The translations under genes were made by a program, and so were the position numbers. From NCBI GenBank assembly GCA_946008205.1, contig CAMGAZ010000059.1, forward strand, positions 1 through 7,799: 7,799 nucleotides of DNA, read 5' to 3'. Below the pieces are notes generated by a model that was not told the origin of the DNA, ran no database searches, and saw only the letters and a program-made list of their open reading frames with translations. Source of the DNA: an uncultured Clostridium sp. Lineage in GTDB: Bacteria > Bacillota > Clostridia > TANB77 > CAG-508. Position 1 is the stretch's first letter. Every line of letters begins with the position of its first letter. Below, piece by piece: positions 5,447 through 7,799 of this stretch.

Positions 5447-5641
5447 ATGAAATATTTAATTAAAGATACTACTAAAGAAGAAAGAGAACAAATAGTAAAA
5501 AAAGCTTTTGCTATTGGAACTGCTGATGGAAGAGTTCCAACTGATGATGCTATCAAATTAGTTAGAAAATATATTGCTGGAGAGATGGAGCTTGAAGAAG
5601 TAAAGAATGCAATAATAGAATTATACGATGAAAATAAATGA
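5447..5641 (+). CDS. VbhA-like antitoxin of the adjacent Fic toxin
   Basis: This 64-residue protein has the layout of the small antitoxins that accompany class I Fic toxins: a Lys/Glu-rich first helix, the inhibitory-helix region around residues 20-31, then a helix-turn-helix-like tail with Y-I-A-G-E-M-x-L-E-E, very typical of the VbhA family. In that family an (S/T)-x-x-x-E-(G/N) motif pushes a Glu into the toxin's ATP site. Here the aligned stretch reads A-I-G-T-A-D-G (22-28), with Asp where Glu is expected and Ile where Ser/Thr is expected. ATG 5447 follows an AAAGGA site (5435-5440). The gene is 18 nt after superoxide reductase and 40 nt before fic. It ends with TGA, good evidence that TGA is a stop in this genome. 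Family assignment rests on pattern and context. Confidence 0.75.
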   Translation: MKYLIKDTTKEEREQIVKKAFAIGTADGRVPTDDAIKLVRKYIAGEMELEEVKNAIIELYDENK

Positions 5642-5647
5642 AAGGAA

Positions 5648-5681
5648 ATGTGTTAGAATATTCTAGCATATATAGTTAATT
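5648..5681 (+). promoter_or_regulatory. Antitoxin-toxin spacer with 12-bp palindrome and two-codon mini-ORF
   Basis: The 40-nt spacer contains a perfect palindrome TAGAATATTCTA (5654-5665). An AAAGGA-like site just after the antitoxin stop points at ATG-TGT-TAG (5648-5656), a two-codon frame, not at the fic start. The palindrome could fold as an RNA hairpin or bind a protein. Either could limit toxin translation. The function is inferred. Confidence 0.3.
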
Positions 5682-6353
5682 ATGGAAGATCCATATGTAT
5701 TAGAAAATGGAACATTGAAAAATAAGCTAGGGATAACTAGTTATGATATACTAAGGACTGCAGAATGCGATATTGGCTTTGTGAAGCTAATGACATTGGA
5801 TTCGATTGATACTGATTGTGATCCAGTTACTTTAATAAAAAGGGTACACCAACATATTTTTGAAGACATATATCAATGGGCTGGAGAGTATAGAACAATG
5901 CCGATTTATAAGATGGAATTAGTCATTCCAGGAGTAAGTCTTCAATATGAAGAACCAGAGAATATTGCAAACAGCCTAAATAAAAGAGTAACAGCAATGT
6001 ACTTAGATAAGTGGAATGCCAATGATTTAGATGATTTTGCTGAGAAATTAACGAAACATTTAGCTAAGATATGGAGAGTACACCCTTTTAGAGATGGAAA
6101 TACCAGAACAACATTAGCTTTTGCAGAGATATTTGCAAAGCAACATGGTGTAGACTTAGATATGGGCAAAGTAATGGAGAAATTGTCTAGAAAAAAGAAT
6201 GCAGAAACAGGCAGGATTACTAAATATAGTGTTAGAGATAGGTTCGTCTTAGCTGCACTAGATGAAAAGGATTACCCAGAACCTCAAGCATTAAATAAAT
6301 TTCTAAGAGCTGCAATTTCTAAAGTAGAAATAGAAAAGGATTTAGAAATATAA
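5682..6353 (+). CDS. Fic-domain AMP-transferase toxin
   Basis: This 223-residue protein has the Fic motif H-P-F-R-D-G-N-T-R at residues 134-142. His134 is the catalytic base, Asp138 binds Mg2+, and Asn140/Arg142 bind the nucleotide phosphates. It begins with D-P-Y-V-x-E-N-G-T-L-K-N-K-L-G-I, the classic start of class I Fic proteins, and has the I-Y-x-W-A-G-E-Y-R segment (63-71) and a plausible flap region (about 73-90). Such enzymes transfer AMP to a Tyr/Ser/Thr of a target, for example DNA gyrase in related toxins, and halt growth unless the antitoxin binds. The frame is closed upstream by TAG at 5673-5675, so ATG 5682 is the only start. No Shine-Dalgarno sequence lies at a normal distance, which suggests weak or coupled translation. 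A Thr replaces the usual Gly/Lys before the final Arg of the motif. The target is unknown. Confidence 0.9.
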   Translation: MEDPYVLENGTLKNKLGITSYDILRTAECDIGFVKLMTLDSIDTDCDPVTLIKRVHQHIFEDIYQWAGEYRTMPIYKMELVIPGVSLQYEEPENIANSLNKRVTAMYLDKWNANDLDDFAEKLTKHLAKIWRVHPFRDGNTRTTLAFAEIFAKQHGVDLDMGKVMEKLSRKKNAETGRITKYSVRDRFVLAALDEKDYPEPQALNKFLRAAISKVEIEKDLEI

Positions 6354-6370
6354 TTTATAAAATAAATATA

Positions 6371-6409
6371 AAAATTACTCTTAAATAAATTTTAGAGTAA
6401 TTTTTTTTT
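6371..6409 (+). terminator. Rho-independent terminator after fic
   Basis: Arms AAAATTACTCT (6371-6381) and AGAGTAATTTT (6394-6404) are exact complements. Further weak A-T pairing is possible in the 12-nt loop. A run of nine T follows (6401-6409). It lies 17 nt after the fic stop and closes the superoxide reductase-antitoxin-toxin unit. Confidence 0.85.
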
Positions 6410-6437
6410 GCATAATTTTCCTAATTTTAGGAAGAAT
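6408..6437 (+). promoter_or_regulatory. Weak promoter and operator-like palindrome before the FAD oxidoreductase
   Basis: TTGCAT (6408-6413), the same -35 variant seen before the MATE gene, lies 18 bp from AAGAAT (6432-6437), which matches four of six -10 bases. The spacer holds a perfect inverted repeat TTCCTAA-TT-TTAGGAA (6418-6433). The palindrome is clear and the promoter is uncertain. A regulator binding there would overlap the -10. Confidence 0.35.
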
Positions 6438-6463
6438 AAGAGAGATAGAAAGGAAGGAAGATT

Positions 6464-7799
6464 ATGCAGTCATACTGGGAAGAAGAGAGGAAAAATCATA
6501 AAGAATACGAAAGTTTGAATAATAATTTGAATGTTTCTGTCTGTGTGATAGGAGGAGGCCTTACAGGGTTAAGTACGGCGTATTATTTAAGTAAAAATAC
6601 TAGTGTAGCTGTAATAGAAAAAAATAGAATTTGCAGTAGTACTAGTGGCAAAAATACTGGTAAAGTTACTAGCCAGCACGGTATTTTTTATAAATATCTA
6701 ATAGATTCTCAAGGAAAAGAATATGCAAAAAAATATTTAGAGGCAAATGAAAAAGCAATTGACAATATAGAAAGAATAATTAATAAAGAGAAAATAGATT
6801 GTGATTTTGAAAGAGAAAATGCCTATGTTTTTACTAAAAAAGAGACAGAAGTAGATAGATTAAAAGATGAACAGAAGGCAGTTGATAAAATTAATAAAGG
6901 AATATGCAAGTTTGTAAAAACAACAGAATTACCAATGGAGATATCTGGAGCTATAGAGTTTGAAAATCAAGCTAAATTTCATCCGCTAAAGTATGGTTAT
7001 GGATTAGCAGACTGCATATTAAAAAATAATGGAAGAATATTTGAAAATTCACAAGTTACCGATATTAAAAAAGAAAATGGGAAGTATGCAGTTTATGCTA
7101 ATAAAAATAAAATAGTTGCTGACTATGTAGTAATTGCCACAAGATATCCATTCATGAAAGTACCAGGCTATTATTTTTTGAAGATGTATCAATCAACTTC
7201 TTATGCTATTGTCGTAGATACCAAAAAAGAACTATTTTCAGGAATGTATATAAATTATGAAGTACCAAATATATCGTTTAGAACTATAAATAACGGAAAT
7301 CGTAAACTGTTACTTGCTGTGGGATATGATTATAAAACTGGTACTGAAAATCTAAAGGATGGATATTCAAGATTGGAATCAACTGTTAGAAAGATGTATC
7401 CTGATGCAGAAGTTCTATATAAGTGGTCAGCAGAGGATTGTATTTCATTAGATAAGATTCCTTATATCGGTGAATATTCTGCAATGATGCCCAATGTATA
7501 TATTGCAACAGGTTTCAACAAGTGGGGATTAACATCTTCAAACGTGGCAGCCAATATAATATCAGACGAAATATTAGGAACTGATAACGAATATGTAGAT
7601 GTCTTTAAATCCAAGAGAGTAGAACCAATAAAAAACAGGGAAGAAGTTGGAAATATGCTTAAAGAAGCAAATAAATCTATTATTATGAGTAGATTTAAAA
7701 TACCAAAGGCAGAGCTTGATGATATAAAAATCGGAGAAGGTAAAATAATAGAAGTAGATAACAAAAAAGTAGGAGTATATAAAGCAAACAATGGAGAAG
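6464..7799 (+). CDS. FAD-dependent oxidoreductase with C-terminal Rieske domain (3' end outside window)
   Basis: The frame runs without a stop from ATG 6464 to the window end: 445 codons plus one base. An AAGGAAGGAAG binding site lies 3 nt before the ATG. The N-terminus carries the Rossmann FAD motif V-I-G-G-G-L-T-G-L (28-36) with Glu52 at the end of the second strand to bind the ADP ribose. This is followed by S-S-T-S-G-K-N-T-G-K-V-T (58-69), typical of the DAO (PF01266) family. A second FAD-contact segment, A-T-G-F-N-K-W-G-L-T (348-357), lies near the end of that domain. The last ~30 residues (D-D-I-K-I-G-E-G-K-I-I onward) match the start of the Rieske [2Fe-2S] domain of YhfW-like proteins. 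The C-x-H and C-x2-H ligands would fall outside the window. Substrate unknown. It has its own promoter region after the fic terminator. Confidence 0.85.
   Translation, partial: MQSYWEEERKNHKEYESLNNNLNVSVCVIGGGLTGLSTAYYLSKNTSVAVIEKNRICSSTSGKNTGKVTSQHGIFYKYLIDSQGKEYAKKYLEANEKAIDNIERIINKEKIDCDFERENAYVFTKKETEVDRLKDEQKAVDKINKGICKFVKTTELPMEISGAIEFENQAKFHPLKYGYGLADCILKNNGRIFENSQVTDIKKENGKYAVYANKNKIVADYVVIATRYPFMKVPGYYFLKMYQSTSYAIVVDTKKELFSGMYINYEVPNISFRTINNGNRKLLLAVGYDYKTGTENLKDGYSRLESTVRKMYPDAEVLYKWSAEDCISLDKIPYIGEYSAMMPNVYIATGFNKWGLTSSNVAANIISDEILGTDNEYVDVFKSKRVEPIKNREEVGNMLKEANKSIIMSRFKIPKAELDDIKIGEGKIIEVDNKKVGVYKANNGE

Noticed and set aside
7462..7791. Minus-strand ORF of 109 codons near the window end
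   Set aside because: It is antisense to the FAD oxidoreductase, whose frame has clear family motifs. Low-complexity hydrophobic composition is typical of a shadow.

Overview
The window looks like chromosome from a strictly anaerobic, very AT-rich member of the Firmicutes, probably a gut-type clostridium. Supporting this are the strong A/T bias at third codon positions, purine-rich AGGAGG-type ribosome binding sites, Rho-independent terminators with T tracts, extended -10 promoters, and a superoxide reductase in place of an aerobic defence set. The species cannot be named from the sequence. TGA is treated as a stop codon: all 17 or so tryptophans in the intact reading frames are TGG, and the predicted Fic antitoxin ends with TGA.

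Positions 1-1345 form an accessory-looking stretch. It holds only very small, mostly unrecognised reading frames, on both strands, separated by AT-rich DNA: a 45-residue and a 52-residue ORF on +, a 52-residue gene on - with a near-consensus promoter, and an overlapping pair on +, the second of which is broken by an in-frame TGA. Two of these ORFs share an identical 18-bp coding segment, which suggests paralogy or recombination.

Positions 1414-2878 form a two-gene operon: a NUDIX hydrolase and a CmpB-type (PF06541) membrane protein with a long charged coiled-coil tail. It is closed by a very strong terminator.

Positions 2891-4956 carry their own promoter and one long reading frame. It encodes a MepA-like MATE multidrug/cation exporter joined to a C-terminal cytidylate-kinase-like domain. 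The kinase half is interrupted by a single in-frame TGA, so the gene is either a recent nonsense mutant that now makes only the transporter plus a kinase stub, or a readthrough case.

Positions 4979-6409 hold a probable three-gene unit: superoxide reductase (desulfoferrodoxin), a VbhA-like antitoxin and a Fic-domain AMP-transferase toxin, closed by a terminator. The antitoxin's inhibitory motif is non-canonical and the toxin lacks a visible ribosome binding site.

Positions 6418-7799 start a FAD-dependent oxidoreductase of the type that ends in a Rieske iron-sulfur domain. Its Rieske part runs off the window. A palindrome sits in its promoter region. No rRNA, tRNA, CRISPR array, intact insertion sequence or recognisable riboswitch was seen.
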